Notes under the pieces: model-generated
Database searches by the model: none
The model's input: only the letters and a program-made list of their open reading frames with translations
Told to the model about the DNA's origin: nothing
DNA from: CAYTSW01 sp964440605
GTDB taxonomy: Bacteria > Planctomycetota > Phycisphaerae > Phycisphaerales > UBA1924
DNA: 5,041 nucleotides
NCBI GenBank assembly: GCA_964440605.1
Contig: CAYTSW010000180.1
Location: forward strand, 1-5,041
Direction of reading: 5' to 3'
In this document: positions 1-5,041 of the stretch, in pieces
How the letters are laid out: the number at the start of each line of letters is the position of its first letter
Position numbering within the stretch: the first letter of the stretch is position 1
Program-made: the position numbers and the translations under genes

Positions 1-1170
1 GCCCTGGATGCCGTAATCGGGGTTGAAGACGGGTTCTTCGGTGAAGACGACATCCCAGGTGACGTCGTTCTTCTCCATGAACTCGGCCATGAGGCGGTAC
101 TCCTTGTCGGGGTCGCCTTCGGTGTCGATGGGCCGGCCGCCGCGCGGGTAGTGCGCGCCCTGGACGCTGGTGACGCCGATGACCGCGATGTCGTGGCCCT
201 TGTAGCGCTCCGTGAGCGCACGCACCTGCGGGAAGCTGGCGATGCACGGGCCACACCAGGTAGCCCAGAAGTCGAGGACGACGACCTTGCCGCGCAGGTC
301 GTCGAAGCTGCGGATGTCGGGGTCGGAGGACCAGGCGACCGAGAGATGAGGCATGGGGCTGCCTTCGAGTCCGCCGCCCTTGAGCAGCGGGCTCTCAAGG
401 CGACGCTCGACGCGGACGAGCGCGTCGCGTTCATCCGGCGTCAACGCTTCGTCGGTGAGCGCGGCGCGGACGCTCTCGACCGCGCCGGCGCGCACCGCCT
501 CGAAGCGCTCCTCATCGACGCCGATCTCTTGAAGCAGCTTCACGAGCGGTTCGACGCCGAGGAGCGCCTCAGAGTTGCCCTTGGCGGCGACAGTCTGGGC
601 GAAGGCGAGCAGGTCGTTCTTCGCGTCTGCGACGCCGCGCTGGATCTCGGGATAGAACTCCGACGAGTCGACCGCCCGCTGGATGAGCTTCGCGTACGAG
701 CCGTCGCCGACGGTTGTCTCGCGTGCGGGGTGGTCCAGGTAGACGCGCATTGCGCGGGTGACGAAGCGGTGGACGTCGCCGCTGCGACCGGGAGAGCGGC
801 GGATGATCTCGCGGGCGTGGATCATCGCGGCGCGGGCGCCCTCGGCGTCCTCCTGCCGCATCAGCGTGCGCAGGCGTTGCAGCACGCCGCTGTCGAAGGC
901 GAAGAGCAGCGCGTCGGCGTCGATGAGTCGCTCGATCTGCCGCGCCGAGAGCTCGTTGATGTCGAGCCCTTCGACCAGCGTCCGCGATGCGCGTATCTGC
1001 GCCTGGATGCGCTGCGGCGCCGCCAGGTCTTGAGTGCCGGCGACGGCCTCCTGATACGCCGCCAGCCGCTCGTCGAAGGCGGCGTCTTCCATCTGGGCCA
1101 CCGCCGCTGTCGGCGCGAGCGCGAGAAACAGACCTGCAACAAGGGCGGCGGGCGTGTGGCGCGTGAGCAT
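1..1170 (-). CDS. TlpA/ResA-like exported thiol-disulfide oxidoreductase with N-terminal helical domain (C-terminus cut by window edge)
   Basis: The frame is open for 390 codons from the ATG at 1170 to the window edge with no stop. The start is supported by a GAGGTG Shine-Dalgarno 5 nt upstream and by a signal peptide directly after it (hydrophobic ALVAGLFLALAP, likely cleavage after AVA-Q near residue 25). Residues about 27-265 are charged, Leu/Ala-rich and probably all helical; I recognise no family there. Residues about 270-390 form a thioredoxin-like fold of the TlpA/AhpC-TSA type: GSPMPHLSV lead-in, GKVVVLDFWATWCGPC with the redox pair Cys306/Cys309, then IAVIGVTSV. An insert of about 40 residues follows (GAHYPRGGRPIDTEGDPDKEY). 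The sequence stops at YGIQG, where the family normally continues into the conserved cis-Pro, so probably only a few dozen residues are missing. Expected role: periplasmic thiol-disulfide exchange, partner unknown. The fold is clear; the direction of the redox reaction cannot be told. Confidence 0.88.
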   Translation of the reverse strand, partial: MLTRHTPAALVAGLFLALAPTAAVAQMEDAAFDERLAAYQEAVAGTQDLAAPQRIQAQIRASRTLVEGLDINELSARQIERLIDADALLFAFDSGVLQRLRTLMRQEDAEGARAAMIHAREIIRRSPGRSGDVHRFVTRAMRVYLDHPARETTVGDGSYAKLIQRAVDSSEFYPEIQRGVADAKNDLLAFAQTVAAKGNSEALLGVEPLVKLLQEIGVDEERFEAVRAGAVESVRAALTDEALTPDERDALVRVERRLESPLLKGGGLEGSPMPHLSVAWSSDPDIRSFDDLRGKVVVLDFWATWCGPCIASFPQVRALTERYKGHDIAVIGVTSVQGAHYPRGGRPIDTEGDPDKEYRLMAEFMEKNDVTWDVVFTEEPVFNPDYGIQG

Positions 1171-1198
1171 GGCGTCACCTCGGGGGTGGTTGATGGGC

Positions 1199-1225
1199 GA
1201 GCCCGCCGGAACTCCCGGCGGGCTC
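1199..1225. other. Perfect 11-bp stem-loop in the leader of the TlpA-like gene
   Basis: GAGCCCGCCGG (1199-1209) and CCGGCGGGCTC (1215-1225) are perfect inverted repeats around a 5-nt loop. In minus-strand RNA the hairpin ends 28 nt before the ATG at 1170, leaving the Shine-Dalgarno free. No T-run follows on the minus strand, so it is not a canonical intrinsic terminator. It could protect the 5' end of the transcript, back up the terminator at 1405-1437, or be a dispersed repeat. The structure is certain; its function is unknown. Confidence 0.6.
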
Positions 1226-1404
1226 ATGCAGTTCAACCAGTTTTCCGGGCCGACGCAAGGGGCGTGTCCGCAGGACGTGTCATCCGGGCGTGTAGCGCTG
1301 CCTGATGCTCCGCAGGGTCTCGGTCTTCCGGGCGTGCATCGAGGTCGCCTGGTGGCACAGATGGTCCGCGACCGGTCTGAGCGAGCGGTGCCGTACACCG
1401 GCGT
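1226..1404. other. Intergenic stretch, no supported gene
   Basis: This is the rest of the 295-bp gap between the TlpA-like gene and the PEP-CTERM gene. I see no convincing promoter for the TlpA-like gene: the best pair on the minus strand is TTGCGT, 16 nt, TTGAAC, which is weak. A small hairpin (CGGTG, 5-nt loop, CACCG) lies at 1386-1400. A 19-codon minus-strand ORF (1280-1339) is considered under rejected items. Confidence 0.4.
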
Positions 1405-1437
1405 CAAATCAAAAGCGCCCCGCGGTTGTGCGGGGCG
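1405..1437 (-). terminator. Rho-independent terminator of the PEP-CTERM gene
   Basis: Read on the minus strand, an 8-bp perfect GC-rich stem (CGCCCCGC / GCGGGGCG, 1430-1437 with 1416-1423) closes a 6-nt loop and is followed by CTTTTGATTT. It begins 28 nt beyond the stop codon of the PEP-CTERM gene, the classical place for an intrinsic terminator. It separates that gene from the downstream TlpA-like gene, which therefore probably has its own promoter. Confidence 0.82.
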
Positions 1438-1465
1438 TGTGCTCGATCGGATTGTTGGCATGCGA

Positions 1466-2194
1466 TCAGCGACGACGACGCATCGCGGCGAGGCCGAGCA
1501 GTCCGAGAGCCGCGGCGCCTGACGGCGTAGGAACCGCGGTCGCGTTGTAGTTGTCGAACGCGAGCCCGACGCCCGTCGCGTTGCCGATGTAGTCGATCGT
1601 CACCCGCGTGATGCCGTCATCGCTCGCCAGCACGAACACCCAGGGGGCGGCGTCGAGCGTGCCCGCGTTCGGCGGGAAGATGCCCATCGGGGAGTCGAGG
1701 CTCGCAACGACCGCGCCCATCGCGTTGAACCCGCGAATGCGCCATTGCTCGAACGTCCCGTCCGAACGCCCGTCGATGTCCCAGATTTCGCCGCTCAACT
1801 CCGCGACCGCCGTGTCGTACGTGATGACGAAGCGGCTCGGGTTGTCGTTGTCCGAGACGTCCAGCGGCGTGCGCAGGAAGAAGTCACCCAGACCGCCGGC
1901 GAAGCCGGGGGCTTCCGAGTCGTGCGAGTCGGAGCCGAGCGTAGACACGAAGCCCTGGTCGTTGTCCTCGAAGCCGGTCGCTTCGAAGAACGCGTCCGTG
2001 TCGGCGAACCCGTCCATCGTGGTGTCGAAGCCGAATGAGACGCCCACGCCGTTCGTGAAGTATTGGGCGGTGCGATCGAGCGCCGTGTCGTCGGTGGGCG
2101 TGCCGCCCATCGGCGTGCTCTCAAAGTCGATGACGCTCGCCGAGGCACCCGCACTGAGCGCAACGACAAACACGGTTGCAGACTTAAACATCAT
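1466..2194 (-). CDS. Exported PEP-CTERM sorting-domain protein, function unknown
   Basis: A 242-residue protein. The start at 2194 (MMFKSATVF) is preferred over the in-frame ATG at 2299 because GGAGAG lies 8 nt upstream and a signal peptide begins there (FKSATVFVVALSAGASA, cleavage near residue 19); the longer version would also begin at the predicted -10 box. The mature part (20-220) is rich in Asp, Gly, Thr and Phe, as in secreted beta-sandwich proteins, with clusters such as DGFADTD (61-67), DVSDNDNPS (112-120) and EIWDIDGRSDG (136-146) that could bind calcium. The tail (221-242) is VPTPSG, a Gly/Ala/Leu helix, then MRRRR. This is the layout of PEP-CTERM signals, which exosortase-type systems recognise at the membrane and process for release or anchoring at the envelope; here the motif is PTP rather than PEP. 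No enzymatic motif is seen. It has its own promoter and terminator, so it is probably a single-gene unit. Confidence 0.88.
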   Translation of the reverse strand: MMFKSATVFVVALSAGASASVIDFESTPMGGTPTDDTALDRTAQYFTNGVGVSFGFDTTMDGFADTDAFFEATGFEDNDQGFVSTLGSDSHDSEAPGFAGGLGDFFLRTPLDVSDNDNPSRFVITYDTAVAELSGEIWDIDGRSDGTFEQWRIRGFNAMGAVVASLDSPMGIFPPNAGTLDAAPWVFVLASDDGITRVTIDYIGNATGVGLAFDNYNATAVPTPSGAAALGLLGLAAMRRRR

Positions 2195-2228
2195 TGTTTC
2201 TTCTCTCCATGACGCCTCGCATGCAGTC

Positions 2229-2238
2229 GAAGCGCTTC
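2229..2238. promoter_or_regulatory. LacI-family-type operator-like palindrome, downstream site
   Basis: GAAGCGCTTC is a perfect 10-bp palindrome with a central CG, the form typical of LacI/GalR-family operators. It sits in the 5' leader of the PEP-CTERM gene, about 35 nt before the ATG and about 55 nt past the predicted transcription start. The following bases, CCCG, are shared with the second site at 2324-2335. No regulator gene is in the window, so the assignment to LacI is inference. Confidence 0.4.
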
Positions 2239-2294
2239 CCGATGCGACGTGTGAAGTACCGCGAGCAGCCGTGTCTCCTGCACGACTGCCGCTG

Positions 2295-2322
2295 GTCATA
2301 GTCTAATCGCAAGCGATGTCAA
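2295..2322 (-). promoter_or_regulatory. Sigma70-type promoter of the PEP-CTERM gene
   Basis: On the minus strand a perfect -35 box TTGACA (2317-2322) is followed after 16 nt by TATGAC (2295-2300), which matches the -10 consensus at four of six positions. The predicted start of transcription is near 2288, giving a leader of about 94 nt. The spacer holds the inverted repeat ATCGC-TT-GCGAT (2306-2317), and an operator-like site abuts the -35 box. The surrounding DNA is more AT-rich than the rest of the window. Confidence 0.55.
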
Positions 2323-2323
2323 T

Positions 2324-2335
2324 GCAAACGCTTCC
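2324..2335. promoter_or_regulatory. LacI-family-type operator-like site, upstream site
   Basis: On the minus strand this reads GGAAGCGTTTGC, a near-palindrome with a central CG resembling LacI/CcpA-type operators. It lies immediately upstream of the predicted -35 box. It shares CGCTTCCCG (plus strand) with the site at 2229-2238, and the two centres are 96 bp apart, about nine helical turns. A role in repression by looping is inference. Confidence 0.4.
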
Positions 2336-2448
2336 CGTGCATAGGGGAGCACTCAGGCATCGCCTGTGAGACGCCGCACCCCACCACGTTCTCCATCTTC
2401 ACGGCAGCGGCACGCCGCCAACCCGATAACGCGCATCCGACCGCTCGA

Positions 2449-3609
2449 TCACGAGTCCTGCCACTTGCGGGTATCCGGACCCACGTACTCCGCGACCGGG
2501 CGGATCAGCCGGTTGTTGGCGTGCTGCTCCATGATGTGCGCCGCCCATCCCGTGATGCGGGCGGCGACGAAGATCGGCGTGTACTGCGGCACGGGGATGC
2601 CCATGACGTAGTACGTCATGCCGCAGGGGAAGTCGACGTTGGGGTAGATGTTCTTGGCGTCGAGCATGATCTTCTGCACTTCCTCGCCCAGCTCGAAGAG
2701 CTTGACCGCCTCGCCGCCCTTCTCCTCGGCGATGTGCCACCCGAGGTGGTGCAGGATGGAGGCGCGGTGGTCGCCGTTCTTGTAAACACGGTGCCCGAAG
2801 CCCATGAGCTTGCGCTTCTCGGCGAAGGCGTTGTCCATCCAGTCGCGGATCTTCTGCGGGTCGTTCTCGGGGCCGATGTCGGCGCGGATCTGCTTGAGCA
2901 TCTCCATGGCGGCTTCGTTCGCTCCTCCGTGGAGCGGCCCCTTGAGCGCTGCGATGGCGCCCGTCACGGCGCCGTGCATGTCCGAGAGCGTGGCGCAGAT
3001 GACGCGGCTGGCGAACGTGCTCGCGTTGTAGTCGTGCTCGGCGTAGAGGATCAGCGAGACATCGATCGTGCGCGCAAAGGCGGGCGAAGGACGCTCGCCC
3101 GTGATCATGTAGAGCAGGTTTTCGGCGTGGCCGAGCTTCGCGTCGGGCGCGATGATGTCGCGCTTGTCGATCACGTTCTGCATGTGCCCGATGATGGTCG
3201 GGATCTGCGCGGTGAGCTTCTTGGCCTTGTTCAGTTCGGCCTCGGGCGAGACATCCTGGCTCTGCGCATCGAGATTGCCCAACATCGACACCGCGGTGCG
3301 CAGCACGTCCATCGGCACCGCGCTGCCCTTCTCGATCGCTGGCCCGGCGGCTTTGAGGTAGTCCACCACCGGACCGGGCAACTGGCGGTGCGACACCAGC
3401 TCGTCCTTAAACGCTTTGAGTTCCGACGCCGAGGGCTTTTCCCCGATCAACAACAGGTAGGCGACTTCCTCGAACGATGCGTGCTCGGCCAGGTCGTGGA
3501 TCTCGTACCCGCGGTAGATCAACGCGCCCTGCTCGACGGAACAGATCGCGGTCTTGCCGGCAGAAACGCCTTCGAGGCCCGTGGACTTCAGGTCGGCGGC
3601 TGGTGTCAT
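2449..3609 (-). CDS. prpC: Citrate synthase family, probably 2-methylcitrate synthase
   Basis: A complete 386-residue protein of normal length for the short citrate synthase / PrpC type. Such enzymes condense an acyl-CoA with oxaloacetate in the cytoplasm: propionyl-CoA to 2-methylcitrate, or acetyl-CoA to citrate. Family landmarks run in order: STGLEGVSAGKTAIC and YRGYEIHDLAEH near the N-terminus, LYAEHDYNASTFASRV (His192), GPLHGGANE with catalytic His227, GFGHRVYKNGDHRA with catalytic His273, and YPNVDFPCG with catalytic Asp326, then RITGWAAHIMEQ and NRLIRPVAEYVGP. All three catalytic residues are present. The usual DPR after the second His is DHR, and the usual aromatic/Ser after VDF is Pro-Cys. 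The start is secured by AAGGAG 6 nt upstream of the ATG at 3609. The methylisocitrate lyase gene on the same strand favours the methylcitrate cycle, but sequence alone does not exclude ordinary citrate synthase activity. No clear promoter or intrinsic terminator is visible. Confidence 0.9.
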   Translation of the reverse strand: MTPAADLKSTGLEGVSAGKTAICSVEQGALIYRGYEIHDLAEHASFEEVAYLLLIGEKPSASELKAFKDELVSHRQLPGPVVDYLKAAGPAIEKGSAVPMDVLRTAVSMLGNLDAQSQDVSPEAELNKAKKLTAQIPTIIGHMQNVIDKRDIIAPDAKLGHAENLLYMITGERPSPAFARTIDVSLILYAEHDYNASTFASRVICATLSDMHGAVTGAIAALKGPLHGGANEAAMEMLKQIRADIGPENDPQKIRDWMDNAFAEKRKLMGFGHRVYKNGDHRASILHHLGWHIAEEKGGEAVKLFELGEEVQKIMLDAKNIYPNVDFPCGMTYYVMGIPVPQYTPIFVAARITGWAAHIMEQHANNRLIRPVAEYVGPDTRKWQDS

Positions 3610-3694
3610 AGGGGGCTCCTTGGGTTAGAGGGGACCGGGGATGGTATGGGAAAGGCGGGGACGGAGCGACGGAGTGGAAGGGCACGCGAGCGCG

Positions 3695-3708
3695 AAGGCA
3701 CAAGGCAC
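3695..3708. repeat. Short tandem repeat AAGGCAC x2
   Basis: Two adjacent copies of AAGGCAC (3695-3701, 3702-3708), with a looser relative (AAGGGCAC) at 3678-3685, in a purine-rich strand upstream of the citrate synthase gene. It may be a degenerate remnant of a dispersed intergenic repeat; two copies are too few to be sure. Confidence 0.3.
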
Positions 3709-3726
3709 CAAGACGAGCCTGACAAT

Positions 3727-3800
3727 GAGCACCGGGCGCGAGCCCGGTGACCGTTGGTCCGAGCCAGCTCCGAAGGCCACCGGGCTCGCGCCCGGTGCTC
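3727..3800. repeat. Nested inverted repeat resembling a REPIN/BIME (two REP-like hairpins head to head)
   Basis: The arms 3727-3749 and 3778-3800 are perfect 23-bp reverse complements around a 28-bp centre. Each arm is itself a hairpin: ACCGGGC, a 4-nt loop, GCCCGGT (3731-3748 and 3779-3796). The left loop reads GCGA, a GNRA-type tetraloop, on the plus strand, and the right loop reads GCGA on the minus strand. Each arm also carries the same 4-nt flank, GAGC, on the outer side. Two REP-like units in opposite orientation, each with a short conserved head, is the layout of REPIN/BIME elements, which single-domain transposases (RAYT) mobilise. There is no T-run on either side, so a terminator is unlikely. 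The structure is certain; membership of a genome-wide repeat family is inference. Confidence 0.75.
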
Positions 3801-3855
3801 GCTCTCGCGTTCTGCGTCTCTGCATCGCGCCGTCGCGTTCCCCCTACCCTCCCCC

Positions 3856-4119
3856 ATGCCCGGTTCCTCCCCTCAATCCTCCCGCTGGCAGCGCCTGCGT
3901 GCGCGGGGCAAGACGCACTTCGTGCTCTCGTTCGGCCTGCTGTTCGCGGTTCCGATCGCAGCGGCGGTCGCCGGGTTGTTGCACCTGACGAACGCCGTCA
4001 GCGAACCCTTTCTCATGACGTGGCTCACCGCCGGTCTGGTGACGGTGCCGCTGGGGATCGGGCTGGGGTGGATGACGTGGCGCGCCGGCGGGCGGCGGTT
4101 TGGCGAAGAAAAGAACTGA
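3856..4119 (+). CDS. Small two-helix membrane protein, function unknown
   Basis: An 87-residue protein. A basic N-terminus (RWQRLRARGK) is followed by two hydrophobic segments, about residues 21-44 (FVLSFGLLFAVPIAAAVAG) and 52-75 (FLMTWLTAGLVTVPLGIGLGW), joined by the short loop TNAVSE and ending in a basic tail (RAGGRRFGEEKN). By the positive-inside rule both ends should be cytoplasmic, making a helical hairpin in the inner membrane. The ATG at 3856 is chosen because it sits just before the basic and hydrophobic part; the longer frame from a TTG at 3754 would start inside the inverted repeat and add low-complexity Arg/Ser residues. No Shine-Dalgarno precedes the ATG, only a C/T-rich tract. 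The gene is divergent from the citrate synthase gene and convergent with the lyase gene. I do not recognise the family. Confidence 0.62.
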   Translation: MPGSSPQSSRWQRLRARGKTHFVLSFGLLFAVPIAAAVAGLLHLTNAVSEPFLMTWLTAGLVTVPLGIGLGWMTWRAGGRRFGEEKN

Positions 4120-4127
4120 CGCACGCC

Positions 4128-4160
4128 GTGCCGCGTTCTGTTGCGCAGTGCAACGGGCAC
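4128..4160. other. Imperfect stem-loop between convergent genes
   Basis: GTTGC (4140-4144) pairs with GCAAC (4150-4154) around a 5-nt loop, and GTGCC (4128-4132) can pair further out with GGCAC (4156-4160) across an asymmetric internal loop. It fills the 62-bp gap between the convergent ends of the small membrane gene and the lyase gene, where a bidirectional terminator would be expected, but there is no T-run on either strand. Confidence 0.3.
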
Positions 4161-4181
4161 CCGATTCAGCCGCGTGGTCGA

Positions 4182-5039
4182 TCAGTCGCTCGAGCGCTTC
4201 GGCGAAGGAAACTCCCAGGGCGTCCCCGGCGTGTAACCCAGCAGGTCGTACAGGCCCGCGCGGTCGAGCATCTGCTCCTGCACCGGCTCGACTGTCCCCG
4301 TTTGCTTCAGCGCCTCAAGCAGGCGGACGACCTCGCCCAACGCGCTGCGCAAGCTCGAGACGGGCCAGATGACCACGTCGTAGCCCAGCTCGCCGAAACG
4401 CTGGAGCGGGATGATGGGCGTCTTGCCGAACTCCGTCATGTTCGCGAGCAGATACATGCCTTCCTTGTGCGCCTTGACGGCTTCGGCCACCTTTGCGAAG
4501 TCCGCCTCCGTGCGCAGGCCCTCGGGGAAGATCATGTCGGCCCCGGCGTCGACGTACGCCTTGCTGCGCTCGATGGCGGCTTCGAGGCCGTCGACCCCAG
4601 CCGCGTCGGTCCGCGCGCACACCACGAACTCCCCGCCCGAGCACCGCTGCGACGCGCTCACGGCCCACTCGATCTTCTCGACGAAGTGGTCGATGGAAAC
4701 GAGCGTCTTGCCGTCGAGATGCCCGCACCGCTTGGGGAAGACCTGGTCCTCGATGTGGAAGCCCGAGGCGCCGGCGCGGTGGTATTCGTAGACCGTGCGG
4801 GCGACCATCTCGGCCTCGCCGAAGCCGGTGTCGGCGTCGGCCAGCACGGGCAGGCCCGAGGCGCGGGCGACCTGCTCGATGATGGCGCAGAACTCGGGCA
4901 GCGACACGAGCCCGACGTCCGGCACGCCGAACGACGCGGTGACGGCGGCGCCGGAGACGTAGCACGCCCCGAACCCGGCATCGGCGACGGCGCGGGCGAC
5001 GAGGCCGTTGAAGGCGCCGGGGATGCCGAGGGGGGTGGT
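4182..5039 (-). CDS. prpB: Methylisocitrate lyase, N-terminus cut by window edge
   Basis: 285 residues are visible to the TGA at 4182-4184; the frame is open to the right edge and the first codons lie outside. Compared with PrpB of about 295 residues, only some 10-15 are missing. The GTG at 4925 is internal, since conserved sequence precedes it (PGAFNGLVARAVADAGF, YVSGAA). The enzyme splits 2-methylisocitrate into pyruvate and succinate, the last step of the methylcitrate cycle. It belongs to the isocitrate lyase/PEP mutase TIM-barrel family. In the visible numbering: VPDVGL (Asp41) and DADTGFG (Asp68, Asp70) for metal and substrate binding, HIEDQ, the signature KRCGH (103-107) with catalytic Cys105, CARTDA, FPEGL, LLANMTEFG and WPVSSLRSA. 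KRCGH rather than KKCGH, and the short length, favour methylisocitrate lyase over isocitrate lyase. The citrate synthase gene lies about 570 bp downstream on the same strand, separated by an opposing gene. Confidence 0.9.
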   Translation of the reverse strand, partial: TTPLGIPGAFNGLVARAVADAGFGACYVSGAAVTASFGVPDVGLVSLPEFCAIIEQVARASGLPVLADADTGFGEAEMVARTVYEYHRAGASGFHIEDQVFPKRCGHLDGKTLVSIDHFVEKIEWAVSASQRCSGGEFVVCARTDAAGVDGLEAAIERSKAYVDAGADMIFPEGLRTEADFAKVAEAVKAHKEGMYLLANMTEFGKTPIIPLQRFGELGYDVVIWPVSSLRSALGEVVRLLEALKQTGTVEPVQEQMLDRAGLYDLLGYTPGTPWEFPSPKRSSD

Positions 5040-5041
5040 GG

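Noticed and set aside
151..1305. Long plus-strand ORF of 384 codons
   Set aside because: It is antisense to the TlpA-like gene, whose frame has a signal peptide, WCGPC and a Shine-Dalgarno site. The plus-strand product is low-complexity Arg/Ala/Asp with no motif, a usual shadow in GC-rich DNA.
1280..1339. 19-codon minus-strand ORF beginning MHARKTETLRSIRQ
   Set aside because: It has a plausible bacterial composition and an open frame upstream, and could be a leader peptide or a decayed gene end, but it has only a weak ribosome site and no family I can name.
2195..2299. Longer N-terminus of the PEP-CTERM protein from the ATG at 2299
   Set aside because: It would bury the signal peptide behind 35 polar residues, start within the predicted -10 box and skip the GGAGAG site before 2194.
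1608..2306. Plus-strand ORF of 232 codons opposite the PEP-CTERM gene
   Set aside because: The minus strand carries a signal peptide, sorting tail, promoter and terminator; the plus-strand product has none of these.
2354..2366. Hairpin CAGGC-ATC-GCCTG downstream of citrate synthase as a terminator
   Set aside because: The stem is only 5 bp, there is no T-run, and it lies over 80 nt beyond the stop codon.
2521..3750. Long plus-strand ORF of 409 codons
   Set aside because: It lies opposite the citrate synthase gene, which is unmistakable from its catalytic motifs. The antisense product is rich in His, Arg, Val and Asp and has no domain.
3754..3855. TTG-initiated extension of the small membrane protein
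   Set aside because: The extension would start inside the inverted repeat, be partly encoded by its right arm and have low-complexity Arg/Ser content.
4182..4922. Lyase gene starting at the GTG at 4925
   Set aside because: Conserved PrpB sequence (PGAF, YVSGAA) continues upstream in the same frame to the window edge, so this GTG is an internal valine codon.

Overview
This is a GC-rich bacterial window with five protein-coding genes: four on the minus strand, two of them cut by the window edges, and one small gene on the plus strand. The best lineage guess is a planctomycete, probably of the Phycisphaerae type. The clues are a secreted protein ending in a PEP-CTERM-like tail (VPTPSG, a Gly/Ala/Leu-rich helix, then RRRR), a TlpA-family thioredoxin-like protein with a long helical front part, and uneven use of Shine-Dalgarno sites. 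This is inference from style, not from a marker gene.

Layout, left to right. Positions 1-1170 (minus) hold a secreted TlpA/ResA-like thiol-disulfide protein with an intact WCGPC motif; the left edge cuts it just before the expected cis-Pro loop. Positions 1171-1465 are non-coding, with a perfect 11-bp hairpin in the leader of that gene and a convincing Rho-independent terminator for the next gene. Positions 1466-2194 (minus) encode a 242-residue exported PEP-CTERM protein. Its upstream region (2195-2448) has a good sigma70-type promoter flanked by two LacI-type operator-like sites 96 bp apart. Positions 2449-3609 (minus) encode a complete citrate synthase / 2-methylcitrate synthase. Positions 3610-3855 are a divergent intergenic region with a perfect 23-bp inverted repeat whose arms are themselves hairpins, like a REPIN/BIME. 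Positions 3856-4119 (plus) encode an 87-residue protein with two membrane segments. Positions 4182-5039 (minus) encode a methylisocitrate lyase (PrpB) lacking only its first residues.

How the genes may work together: the lyase and the synthase are the last and first enzymes of the methylcitrate cycle, which oxidises propionyl-CoA to pyruvate. Their closeness on the same strand favours 2-methylcitrate synthase activity for the synthase, although they are not one uninterrupted operon because the small membrane gene lies between them in the opposite direction. The exported PEP-CTERM protein and the TlpA-like protein look like separate transcription units concerned with the cell envelope.

No RNA gene, CRISPR array, transposase or phage gene is visible. 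The most notable non-coding structures are the nested inverted repeat at 3727-3800 and the paired operator-like sites around the PEP-CTERM promoter. I see no clear sign of a wholly new multi-gene system.
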